Shown in pieces: positions 1 to 9,244 of a DNA stretch of 13,792 nucleotides (the first letter of the stretch is position 1; each line of letters opens with the position of its first letter). Source of the DNA: an uncultured Oscillibacter sp. (GTDB lineage Bacteria; Bacillota; Clostridia; Oscillospirales; Oscillospiraceae); the NCBI GenBank assembly GCA_946183175.1, contig CAMHBH010000050.1:1-13792 (forward strand), read 5' to 3'. The position numbers were made by a program, and so were the translations under genes. The notes under the pieces were generated by a model that was not told where the DNA came from, did no database searches, and saw only the letters and a list, made by a program, of their open reading frames with translations.

Positions 1-2768
<2,768 letters not shown>

Positions 2769-2774
2769 ACCACT

Positions 2775-2802
2775 GGGAACCCCGTCCGGGGTTCCCGTTT
2801 TT
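2775..2802 (+). terminator. Intrinsic terminator of rpoC
   Basis: Perfect 9-bp stem GGGAACCCC/GGGGTTCCC around a GTCC loop, followed by GTTTTT. It begins seven bases after the rpoC stop. The Shine-Dalgarno site of the next gene (AAAGGAAG, 2804-2811) starts almost directly after the T-run. Confidence 0.92.
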
Positions 2803-2818
2803 GAAAGGAAGTGCGCGT

Positions 2819-3802
2819 ATGAAACTCGGCGTAACCGGAACGGGCATGATTGCGAAGGAGGCTTTGCCGATTCTGCGGAAACTCGGCATGGATATCGGCG
2901 TACTCTGCGGCACGCCCCGCTCCGCCGACACCGTGCGGGAACTCTGCCAGCAGTACGGGATTCCGAAGGGTGTCTCCGACTTCTCCGAACTGCTCGCCGA
3001 TTCCGATATTGACACCGTATATTTAGCCGTGCCGAACTCCCAGCATTACCCCATGGCAAAGCGCGCCCTGGAGGCCGGGAAGCACGTCATTCTCGAAAAG
3101 CCCATGACCGACAATTTCCGGGCGGCGTCGGAACTCGCGGAGCTGTCGCGCGCGCGGGGACTGTTCCTGTTTGAAGCCGTCACGACGCGCCTGCACCCAA
3201 ATTTTCAGGCCGTGCGCGACTTCCTCCCCGAAATCGGCACGCTCAAACTCGTACAGTGCAACTTCAGCCAGTATTCCAGCCGCTACGACGCGTTCGCGCG
3301 CGGCGAAACCCCGGTTTCATTCGACCCGGCGAAATCCGGCGGCGCGCTCATGGACTTGAATCTGTACAACTTACATTACATCGTGGGCCTGTTCGGGAAG
3401 CCCCTCTCGATAAGCTACCTTGCCAACGTGGAGCGCGGCATAGACACCAGCGGCGTCGCCACGCTCGACTACGGCGCGTTCAAGGCGGTGAGCGTCGCGG
3501 CGAAGGATTCCGCGTCGCCGTCGCGCTGTGTCGTACAGGGCACGAAGGGCTACATTCTACAGGACGCCCCCGCGAACGTCTGCGGGGCCGTGACGCTGTG
3601 TCTGAACGGCGGCGCGGAGAAGTTCCGGAACGACTTCCACGGGCACCGTATGGAGCCGGAGTTTGAGCAGTACGCGCGCGCCATCGACAACCGGGACTTT
3701 GCGTTTCGCGACGCTCTTCTTGAACAAAGTCTCATCGTCGCCGGACTGCTCGCCGAGGCGCGCAAACAAGCCGGGATTCGCTTCCCGTCCGACGAGGCGT
3801 GA
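2819..3802 (+). CDS. Gfo/Idh/MocA family NAD(P)-dependent oxidoreductase
   Basis: A 327-residue dehydrogenase of unknown substrate. The N-terminus has a Rossmann dinucleotide motif, GVTGTGMIA (residues 4-12), and the family signature EKP at 93-95 in HVILEKPMTDN, whose lysine contributes to catalysis and cofactor binding. The C-terminal half (GGALMDLNLYNLHYIVGLFG and following) fits the family's substrate-binding domain. Members oxidise or reduce sugars, inositols or related compounds; which one cannot be read here. The ATG at 2819 is preferred because AAAGGAAG lies seven bases upstream and the protein then starts MKLGVTGTG. An in-frame codon at 2765 would place the rpoC terminator inside the gene. 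The stop overlaps a possible GTG (3799-3801) by the GTGA arrangement. No promoter fits between the terminator and this gene, so expression probably depends on read-through or a promoter inside rpoC. Confidence 0.93.
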   Translation: MKLGVTGTGMIAKEALPILRKLGMDIGVLCGTPRSADTVRELCQQYGIPKGVSDFSELLADSDIDTVYLAVPNSQHYPMAKRALEAGKHVILEKPMTDNFRAASELAELSRARGLFLFEAVTTRLHPNFQAVRDFLPEIGTLKLVQCNFSQYSSRYDAFARGETPVSFDPAKSGGALMDLNLYNLHYIVGLFGKPLSISYLANVERGIDTSGVATLDYGAFKAVSVAAKDSASPSRCVVQGTKGYILQDAPANVCGAVTLCLNGGAEKFRNDFHGHRMEPEFEQYARAIDNRDFAFRDALLEQSLIVAGLLAEARKQAGIRFPSDEA

Positions 3803-3804
3803 AA

Positions 3805-3959
3805 CAGGCGGGAGTTGCTTCCCGGCGCATAAGCGGGGCCTTGTACGGGGGCGAAATGCAGACGGGGATTGATTCCCGGCGCGTAGGCGGGGCCAGCGAA
3901 ATACAGGCGGAGATTGATTCCCGGCACGTAGGCGGGGGCGGAATACAGTCGGAGAAAGG
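3805..3959 (+). repeat. Degenerate short tandem repeat block before yifB
   Basis: Four related units start at 3805, 3859, 3904 and 3946. They share CAGnCGG, then GATTGATTCCCGGCGCGTAGGCGGGG in the best copies (the second and third); the fourth is only a stub. The starts are 54, 45 and 42 bases apart, all multiples of three, so the yifB frame stays open through the block. The first two units contain a small GGGA/TCCC dyad. It may be intergenic or may encode an N-terminal extension of YifB. Confidence 0.8.
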
Positions 3960-3978
3960 CGGCGGCGCGTATGGGGTA

Positions 3979-5490
3979 GTGACAGTGAAGTCGACGGGCC
4001 TGAACGGAATCGCGGGCTATGAGGTACAAGTAGAGTGCTACCTGTCGGGCGGGTTGCCGTCGTTCGACCTCGTGGGCCTGCCCGACGCCGCGGTCAGGGA
4101 GGCGCGGGAACGCGTCCGGGCGGCGGTCAAGAACTGCGGCGCGGAGTTCCCGGTAAACCGAATCACGGTGAACCTGGCCCCGGCGAGCGAACGCAAGGCC
4201 GGGACGCTCTACGATTTGCCGATTTTAGTCGGACTGCTGGCGTGTTCGGGGGAAATCCCGTGCCCGTCGGCGGAGACGGCGTTCGTCGGGGAACTGTCGC
4301 TGACGGGCGCGGTACGGCGGGTGTCGGGCGTACTGCCCATGGCCCTCGCGGCGCGGGAACGCGGTATCCGGGAACTGTTCGTCCCGGCGGAGAACGCCCC
4401 CGAGGCCACATTAGCGGGCGATTTGACCGTCTACGGCGTGTCGGACGTGCGGGAGCTGTCCGCACACCTGCGCGGTACGCGACGCCTCACGCCCGCGCCG
4501 CCGTGGAAACCCGGCCCCGGTGAAGCGCCGTTACTCGACCTGCGCGACGTGATGGGACAGGAACAAGTGCGGCGCGCGCTCGAAATCGCGGCGGCGGGCG
4601 CGCATAACCTGCTGTTCATCGGAAGCCCCGGCGCGGGGAAGTCGATGTTGGCGAAGCGTATGCCGTCGATTCTGCCCGACCTGACGCGCGAGGAGGCCTT
4701 GGAATCGACCGCCGTCTGGTCAGTGGCGGGCCTGACCGACGCCCAACACCCCATGCTGACGCGCCGCCCGTTCCGTAGCCCACACCATACGGTCTCGACA
4801 GCGGCCTTTGTCGGCGGCGGGAATGTCGTCAGGCCCGGGGAAATCTCGCTGGCCCACAACGGCGTACTGTTCCTCGACGAGTTGCCGGAGTTCCACCGCG
4901 ACGCCCTCGAAGCGCTCCGCCAACCGTTGGAGGACGGCGAAATCACGATTGCGCGCGCAAGCGGCACGGTACGCCTGCCCGCCAACTTTCAACTTGTCTG
5001 CGCGATGAACCCGTGCCCGTGCGGCTGGCGCGGACACCCTTCCGGACGCTGTACCTGTTCGGCGCGGACGGTCTCGCGCTACGTGGAGAAGATTTCCGGG
5101 CCGTTACTCGACCGGATTGATTTGCACGTCCGCGTCCCGTCCGTCGAATACGAGGCCATGCGCCGCCGGGAGGCCGCCGAGGATTCCGCGACCGTCAAGG
5201 CGCGCGTCGACGCCGCCCGCGAAGTACAGCGTAAGCGTTTCGCGGACAGCGCGATTTCCTGTAACGCGCAAATTCCGCCGTCGAATCTGGCGCAATACTG
5301 CGCGCTCAATCCGGCGGCGGAAATCCTCATGGAGAACGCGTTCCGCACGATGGGCCTTACGGCGCGCTCCCATGACCGTATTCTCAGAGTGGCGCGGACT
5401 ATCGCCGACCTGGAGGGCGCGGAGGAAATACAGGCGTCACATTTGGCGGAAGCGATACAGTACCGCAATACCGAACTGCTCAAAAGCTAA
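3979..5490 (+). CDS. yifB: YifB/ComM family Mg-chelatase-like AAA+ ATPase
   Basis: From the GTG at 3979 the product is 503 residues, close to the usual length of about 500. The N-terminal ChlI-like domain shows YLSGGLPSFDLVGLPDAAVREARERV. The AAA+ core follows: Walker A GSPGAGKS (215-222), Walker B VLFLDE (about 296-301), and a cysteine group in NPCPCGWRGHPSGRCTC (C346, C348, C358, C360), then LLDRIDLHV. ComM homologues are hexameric helicases that drive branch migration during natural transformation; the role in Firmicutes is less settled. The start is uncertain. A GTG at 3985 has GGGG eight bases upstream. The frame is also open back to a GTG at 3799 that overlaps the previous stop, which would add 60 residues encoded by the repeat block. 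It probably shares a transcript with the oxidoreductase gene. Function confident, start not. Confidence 0.93.
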   Translation: MTVKSTGLNGIAGYEVQVECYLSGGLPSFDLVGLPDAAVREARERVRAAVKNCGAEFPVNRITVNLAPASERKAGTLYDLPILVGLLACSGEIPCPSAETAFVGELSLTGAVRRVSGVLPMALAARERGIRELFVPAENAPEATLAGDLTVYGVSDVRELSAHLRGTRRLTPAPPWKPGPGEAPLLDLRDVMGQEQVRRALEIAAAGAHNLLFIGSPGAGKSMLAKRMPSILPDLTREEALESTAVWSVAGLTDAQHPMLTRRPFRSPHHTVSTAAFVGGGNVVRPGEISLAHNGVLFLDELPEFHRDALEALRQPLEDGEITIARASGTVRLPANFQLVCAMNPCPCGWRGHPSGRCTCSARTVSRYVEKISGPLLDRIDLHVRVPSVEYEAMRRREAAEDSATVKARVDAAREVQRKRFADSAISCNAQIPPSNLAQYCALNPAAEILMENAFRTMGLTARSHDRILRVARTIADLEGAEEIQASHLAEAIQYRNTELLKS

Positions 5491-5498
5491 AATTCCGC

Positions 5499-5527
5499 TT
5501 GCGGTACGGCGTCCGGTATGGTACAAT
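5499..5527 (+). promoter_or_regulatory. Sigma-A promoter of the suf operon
   Basis: TTGCGG (5499-5504), exactly 17 bases, then TACAAT (5522-5527) preceded by TGG, an extended -10. It starts nine bases after the yifB stop. Predicted transcription start near 5534. Confidence 0.82.
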
Positions 5528-5598
5528 GCCCCGTACTGGAAAATATTCCGCTATGCGGGCGCAATGCCCCATACTGGAAAATATCCGCTGTGCGGAAT
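5524..5598 (+). repeat. Duplicated leader segment upstream of sufC
   Basis: Two imperfect copies start at 5524 and 5562 (38-base period). Each reads CAATGCCCC(G/A)TACTGG, then AAAATATTCCGC or AAAATATCCGC, and ends in a short dyad CCGC-n3-GCGG (5548-5558 and 5585-5595). A third dyad, CCGC-TT-GCGG (5495-5504), overlaps the promoter -35. The copies span the -10 and the 5' leader. They could be operators or paired RNA hairpins. Confidence 0.75.
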
Positions 5599-5621
5599 CT
5601 GTTTGCGGGGGAATGCTCTTT

Positions 5622-6374
5622 ATGCTCGAACTACGAAACCTGTCCTTCTCCGTCACGGAGGAGAACCGGGACAAGGAAATCCTGCGCGGAATCAGCCTCA
5701 CGATTCCCGACGACAAGCTCGTCGTACTCACCGGCCCCAACGGCGGCGGGAAGTCCACGCTTGCCAAACTCATCGCGGGTATCGAACAGCCCATTTCCGG
5801 GCAAATCCTCTTCAACGGTCGGGACATCACCGGACTGTCCATCACGGAACGCGCGCGCCTCGGTATCAGCTACGCGTTTCAACAGCCCGTGCGTTTCAAG
5901 GGGATTCAAGTCCTCGACTTAATCCGCTTCGCCACCGGCAAGAATACGCTTTCCGTCTCCGACGCCTGCGACTACCTCGCCGCCGTCGGCCTGTGCGCGA
6001 AAGACTATATCAGCCGGGAAGTCAACAACAGCCTCTCCGGCGGCGAACTCAAGCGTATCGAAATCGCCACCGTACTGGCGCGCGGCGCGGCGCTGTCCAT
6101 CTTCGACGAACCCGAGGCCGGAATTGACCTTTGGAGTTTCCAGAACCTCATCCAGACTTTCGACAGTATGCGCCGTTCGATTCCGAACAGTTCTTTCCTG
6201 ATTATCTCCCATCAGGAACGGATTTTGAATATCGCCGACGAGATTATGGTACTCGCCGACGGGCGTCTGGAACAGAGCGGAGACAAGGAACAAATCATGT
6301 CCGAATTAATCGGCACGACTTCCGCCGTGCCCGGGTGCCGGAAAGTAGAAGGGGGCAATTCGTCGGTATGCTGA
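5622..6374 (+). CDS. sufC: Fe-S cluster assembly ATPase SufC
   Basis: A 250-residue ABC-type ATPase that powers the SufB scaffold during iron-sulfur cluster assembly in the cytosol. Motifs in order: Walker A GPNGGGKST (38-46), Q-loop at Q87 in YAFQQPVRF, signature LSGGE (138-142), Walker B LSIFDE (158-163) and H-loop SHQ (H197). The FDEPEAGIDLWSF stretch is typical of SufC rather than of transporter ATPases, and no membrane subunit is nearby. The ATG at 5622 is chosen because a GGGGGAA Shine-Dalgarno lies about nine bases upstream; the in-frame ATG at 5613 sits on top of that site, and an earlier one at 5499 overlaps the promoter. The last seven bases overlap the start of sufB, so the two are translationally linked. 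Confidence 0.95.
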   Translation: MLELRNLSFSVTEENRDKEILRGISLTIPDDKLVVLTGPNGGGKSTLAKLIAGIEQPISGQILFNGRDITGLSITERARLGISYAFQQPVRFKGIQVLDLIRFATGKNTLSVSDACDYLAAVGLCAKDYISREVNNSLSGGELKRIEIATVLARGAALSIFDEPEAGIDLWSFQNLIQTFDSMRRSIPNSSFLIISHQERILNIADEIMVLADGRLEQSGDKEQIMSELIGTTSAVPGCRKVEGGNSSVC

Positions 6375-7294
6375 CCATGGACGAAATCAAGAAGCGGCTC
6401 CTGTTAGAAGTCGCCGGACTGCACGACATCCCCGAGGGCGCGTACAACATCCGCGCCGACGGCAAGTCCGCCGGGCGGCAGTCCTCCGCGCACATCACGA
6501 TTACGCCCAAGGAAAACGGCTCCGGGCTTGACATCGACATCCAGTCCGGTACCAGAAACGAAAGCGTGCACATTCCGGTCGTCATGACGCAAAGCGGATT
6601 AAAAGAAGTCGTGTACAACGACTTCCACATCGGCGACGACTGCGATATTCTGATTGTCGCCGGGTGCGGAATGGACAACTGCGGCAATCAGGATTCCCAG
6701 CACGACGGCATACACCGCTTCTACGTCGGCAAAAACTCGCGGGTGAAGTACGTCGAGAAGCACTACGGTTCCGGTACCGGGAGCGGGAAGCGGATTCTCA
6801 ACCCCGTGACGGAGGTGTACCAGCAGGAAAACAGCTTCGTGGAAATGGAAATGGTGCAAATCAAGGGCGTCGACGACACCAACCGTACGACCAACGCCGA
6901 CCTCGCCGCCGGGGCCAAGCTGATTGTACGCGAACGCCTCATGACGCACGGCGTACAGAACGCCTACAGCAAGTACGTCGTGAACCTGAACGGGGCCGGG
7001 TCGAGTGCCGACGTGGTATCGCGTTCGGTGGCGCGGGACAAGTCCTATCAGACGTTCGACGCGAAAGTCGTCGGCAACGCGCCTTGTTCCGGACACACCG
7101 AGTGCGATTCCATCATCATGGACAGCGGGCGGATTCTGGCAATCCCGTCTCTGGAGGCCAACGACCTCGACGCCGCCCTCGTACACGAGGCCGCTATCGG
7201 GAAAATCGCCGGGGAGCAGATTATCAAACTCCTGACCCTCGGCATGACGGAGGCGGAGGCGGAAGAGAAAATTATCAACGGATTCCTGAAATAA
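6368..7294 (+). CDS. sufB: Minimal SufB/SufD-family Fe-S scaffold protein
   Basis: A 308-residue SufB/SufD-fold protein, much shorter than classical SufB (about 470 residues). Conserved stretches include YNDFHIGDDCDILIVAGCGMDNCG (83-106), HDGIHRFYVGKNSRVKYVEKHYG (112-134), GHTECDS (242-248) and HEAAIGKI (273-280). C246 in ECDS and H273 align with the SufB cysteine and histidine thought to hold the nascent cluster, so it looks like SufB rather than SufD. Further cysteines are at 100, 105 and 240. The start ATG overlaps the sufC stop (ATGCTGA) and has GAAGGGGG 12 bases upstream. No sufS, sufU or sufD is present between promoter and terminator, so this is a two-gene SufBC system of the type found in many Clostridia and archaea. 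Some databases label such proteins SufD. Confidence 0.92.
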   Translation: MLTMDEIKKRLLLEVAGLHDIPEGAYNIRADGKSAGRQSSAHITITPKENGSGLDIDIQSGTRNESVHIPVVMTQSGLKEVVYNDFHIGDDCDILIVAGCGMDNCGNQDSQHDGIHRFYVGKNSRVKYVEKHYGSGTGSGKRILNPVTEVYQQENSFVEMEMVQIKGVDDTNRTTNADLAAGAKLIVRERLMTHGVQNAYSKYVVNLNGAGSSADVVSRSVARDKSYQTFDAKVVGNAPCSGHTECDSIIMDSGRILAIPSLEANDLDAALVHEAAIGKIAGEQIIKLLTLGMTEAEAEEKIINGFLK

Positions 7295-7299
7295 GACAA

Positions 7300-7321
7300 G
7301 AGACCGCCCGACGGCGGTCTC
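7300..7321. terminator. Bidirectional terminator between sufB and the methyltransferase gene
   Basis: Perfect 9-bp stem GAGACCGCC/GGCGGTCTC with loop CGAC, six bases past the sufB stop. Minus-strand transcripts meet TTGTCTTATTT directly after it; plus-strand transcripts meet a T-run about seven bases later. The genes converge here. Confidence 0.85.
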
Positions 7322-7330
7322 TCGCGGTTT

Positions 7331-7957
7331 TCAGATTTTCCCGGCCATGACGCACATCCACAGCATATTGTTATGGTGAATCACGCGCACGCGCGGGAAT
7401 CCGGCGTACTTCAACGCCGCCTCTAAATCCTCCCCGGTGTACGTGCGCATGCGCTTTATAATCCGCTCGTACTCCTCCCCGGTGCCGTTGCGCCCGTCCA
7501 GCTCGTTGACAATCATAAATGTACCGCCCGGGCGGAGTACGCGGTAGACCTCCCGGAAACCTTCCTCGATAGTCGTCCAGAAGTACACGGTCTCGATAGC
7601 CGTCACGAGGTCGAACGCGTCGTCGGGCAGTGGTAAGCTCATCGCGTTGCCCTCGAACACCCGGCAGCGCCCCGCCGATATCGCCGCGCGGTTCCGGGCC
7701 TTCGTCATCCGTACCGACAGCGGCGCGTAGTCGACGCCCGTCGCGTGGGCGTCGGGGTAGCGTTGCAGGAACGCCCACAGATTCCGCCCGCCCCCACAGC
7801 CTATGTCCAGAATCTCCTCCGGGTTGCCCTGATAGATTCCCATCGACCAGTCGGCTAATTTGGCGTGGCGGCCCCCGTTCATACGGTTCAACATCAGCGT
7901 CCCCAAAAAACCCCTCGGCTTCCGGCTCATATTCAAGTAGCGCTCTTTCAGATTCAT
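7331..7957 (-). CDS. Class I SAM-dependent methyltransferase
   Basis: A 208-residue stand-alone methyltransferase of the Methyltransf_11/UbiE-like group. Motif I is ILDIGCGGGRN (49-59), the acidic residue that contacts the SAM ribose is D76 in GVDYA, motif II is FDLVTAIETVYFW (115-127), and LRPGGTFMIVNELD (141-154) follows. It is cytosolic, with no signal peptide or membrane span. The substrate cannot be told. The residues near the end, VRVIHHNNMLWMCVMAGK, are usual for this group. The ATG at 7957 has an AGGGGG ribosome site about ten bases upstream and a promoter of its own. It is divergent from the TIR-Sel1 gene and convergent with sufB, so it is a single-gene unit. Confidence 0.9.
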   Translation of the reverse strand: MNLKERYLNMSRKPRGFLGTLMLNRMNGGRHAKLADWSMGIYQGNPEEILDIGCGGGRNLWAFLQRYPDAHATGVDYAPLSVRMTKARNRAAISAGRCRVFEGNAMSLPLPDDAFDLVTAIETVYFWTTIEEGFREVYRVLRPGGTFMIVNELDGRNGTGEEYERIIKRMRTYTGEDLEAALKYAGFPRVRVIHHNNMLWMCVMAGKI

Positions 7958-8010
7958 GCAAGTTATCCCCCTTGCCGTTCCTTGGTACGCGCGGGTAAAT
8001 TCTGACGTGT

Positions 8011-8039
8011 ATTCTACCAGTAAGCGCGCGGAGCGTCAA
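8011..8039 (-). promoter_or_regulatory. Promoter of the methyltransferase gene
   Basis: Read on the minus strand: TTGACG (8039-8034), 17 bases, TAGAAT (8016-8011), with TGG before the -10. About 55 bases separate the -10 from the start codon. Confidence 0.85.
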
Positions 8040-8113
8040 GCGACAATCCGCAAACAATCTGTATCCGTTTTCTGGCAAATTGTTACTGTTTTTACAGAAA
8101 AGGAAAATTCGTG

Positions 8114-8142
8114 TTGCGCGGCGTCGGGAAACGTGGTATCAT
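8114..8142 (+). promoter_or_regulatory. Promoter of the TIR-Sel1 gene
   Basis: TTGCGC (8114-8119), 17 bases, TATCAT (8137-8142) preceded by TGG. Predicted start near 8149 gives a leader of about 20 bases. This rules against any translation start upstream of 8149. Confidence 0.78.
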
Positions 8143-8169
8143 GTCGGGGACGCGGAAGGGGGCGGCGAC

Positions 8170-9189
8170 GTGGAACAGCGCGATTTCTTCATCAGCTATA
8201 CGGGCGCGGACGAGGCGTGGGCGGTCTGGATTGCGGGCGTACTCAAACGCAACGGCTACTCGGCTTACGTGCAGGCGCTGGACATCGGCCCGGGCGACAA
8301 CTTCCTTGAAAAAATGGAGGACTTTATCGAAAACTCGGCGAATTTTATCGCGGTGTGGTCGAAAGGCTACGCCGAATCCCGTTTTTGCATGACGGAATTT
8401 CGCGCCGCGTTCCACGAGTGGAAAGAGGGGCGCATGGAATGCGTTTTGCCCGTGCGCGTGGACGGACACCCTATGAAGCGGCTGTATTCGGCGCTGGTGC
8501 GCGTGGACTTGTCCGACAGGGGCGCGGCGTCGGAAAAGAAACTTGCGGACGCCGTGCGCTATGCCGTCCCGCGTCCCGTAGCGCCGCAACAGGACGCCGA
8601 AACGCTCTATCAACGGGGAGATGACTATTATTTCGGCAGGAACGGCGTAAAGCAAGATTATGTCAAGGCCCGGGACTATTACGAACAAGCGGCGGCAAAA
8701 GGTCACGCTGAAGCATTGTGGAGTCTGGGCCTTCTCTATGACGGTGGGCGAGGCGTAGAGGAGGATTACACTAAGGCTTGGGAGTATTACAAAAAAGCGG
8801 CGGCAAAAGGTAGCGCACAGGGATTAAATAGTCTAGGCCGTCTCTATTTCTGTGGGTTCGGCGTAATGCAGGATTACGCCAAGGCGCGGAAGTATTACGA
8901 ACAGGCGGCGGCAAAAGGTAGCGCAGACGCGCTGACTAATCTGGGCATTCTCTATCATCATGGTTTAAGCGTAGCGCGGGATTACGCCATAGCGCGGTAT
9001 TATTACGAACAGGCGGCGGAAAAAGGCGAAGCATGGGCACTATATCATCTGGGCTTTTTTTATGAATGGGGACAGGGCGTGAGCGTGGATTATGCAAAAG
9101 CACTTGAATACTATCAAAAAGCCGCCGACGCCGGATTCAAGGAAGCCCCCGAAAGGGTGGAGGAAGTCCGCAAAAAAATGCGCCGCTAA
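8170..9189 (+). CDS. TIR domain protein with Sel1-like repeats
   Basis: A 339-residue two-part protein. Residues 5-135 form a bacterial TIR domain: DFFISYTGADEAWAVWIAGVLK at the N-terminus, then DIGPGDNF, and SRFCMTEFRAAF. E76 in the C-x-x-E motif corresponds to the catalytic glutamate of NAD-cleaving TIR enzymes. Residues 143-323 are five Sel1-like (TPR-related) repeats of 36 residues each, with the pattern ALxxLGxLYxxGxGVxxDYxKAxxYYxxAAxKG; such arrays bind proteins. A GTG at 8170 is chosen because GGAAGGGGG lies seven bases upstream and the promoter ends at 8142; the frame is open to a TTG at 8080. Bacterial TIR proteins often act in phage defence by depleting NAD+ or making signal molecules, or act as host-directed effectors; neither is proven here. 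It is transcribed alone. The repeat half is visibly less GC-rich than its neighbours. Confidence 0.9.
   Translation: MEQRDFFISYTGADEAWAVWIAGVLKRNGYSAYVQALDIGPGDNFLEKMEDFIENSANFIAVWSKGYAESRFCMTEFRAAFHEWKEGRMECVLPVRVDGHPMKRLYSALVRVDLSDRGAASEKKLADAVRYAVPRPVAPQQDAETLYQRGDDYYFGRNGVKQDYVKARDYYEQAAAKGHAEALWSLGLLYDGGRGVEEDYTKAWEYYKKAAAKGSAQGLNSLGRLYFCGFGVMQDYAKARKYYEQAAAKGSADALTNLGILYHHGLSVARDYAIARYYYEQAAEKGEAWALYHLGFFYEWGQGVSVDYAKALEYYQKAADAGFKEAPERVEEVRKKMRR
8596..9138 (+). repeat. 108-bp tandem repeats encoding five Sel1-like units
   Basis: The segment GCGGCGGCAAAAGGT recurs at 8690, 8798 and 8906 with a diverged copy at 9014, a strict 108-base (36-codon) period. Neighbouring copies are alike at the DNA level, including TATTACGAACA(A/G)GCGGCGG, which suggests recent duplication. 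Confidence 0.85.
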
Positions 9190-9199
9190 AGCGCAGAAG

Positions 9200-9222
9200 G
9201 CCCCGCCCGGGATGGGCGGGGC
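9200..9222. terminator. Hairpin shared by the convergent TIR-Sel1 and ptsI ends
   Basis: Perfect 9-bp stem GCCCCGCCC/GGGCGGGGC with a GGGAT loop, 10 bases after the TIR-Sel1 stop. No strong T-run follows on either strand, so termination efficiency is uncertain, but the position between convergent stops fits. Confidence 0.7.
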
Positions 9223-9244
9223 TGTCCGTTATACGGGAACGCAA

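Noticed and set aside
3550..4029. Minus-strand 159-residue frame with repeated PAYAPGIN-like units
   Set aside because: The repeats simply reflect the DNA tandem block on the other strand, and the frame is antisense to two genes. No start signal seen.
8080..8169. Longer TIR-Sel1 start at a TTG
   Set aside because: It would include the promoter -35 and -10 in the coding region; the GTG at 8170 has a good ribosome site and starts directly at the TIR domain.
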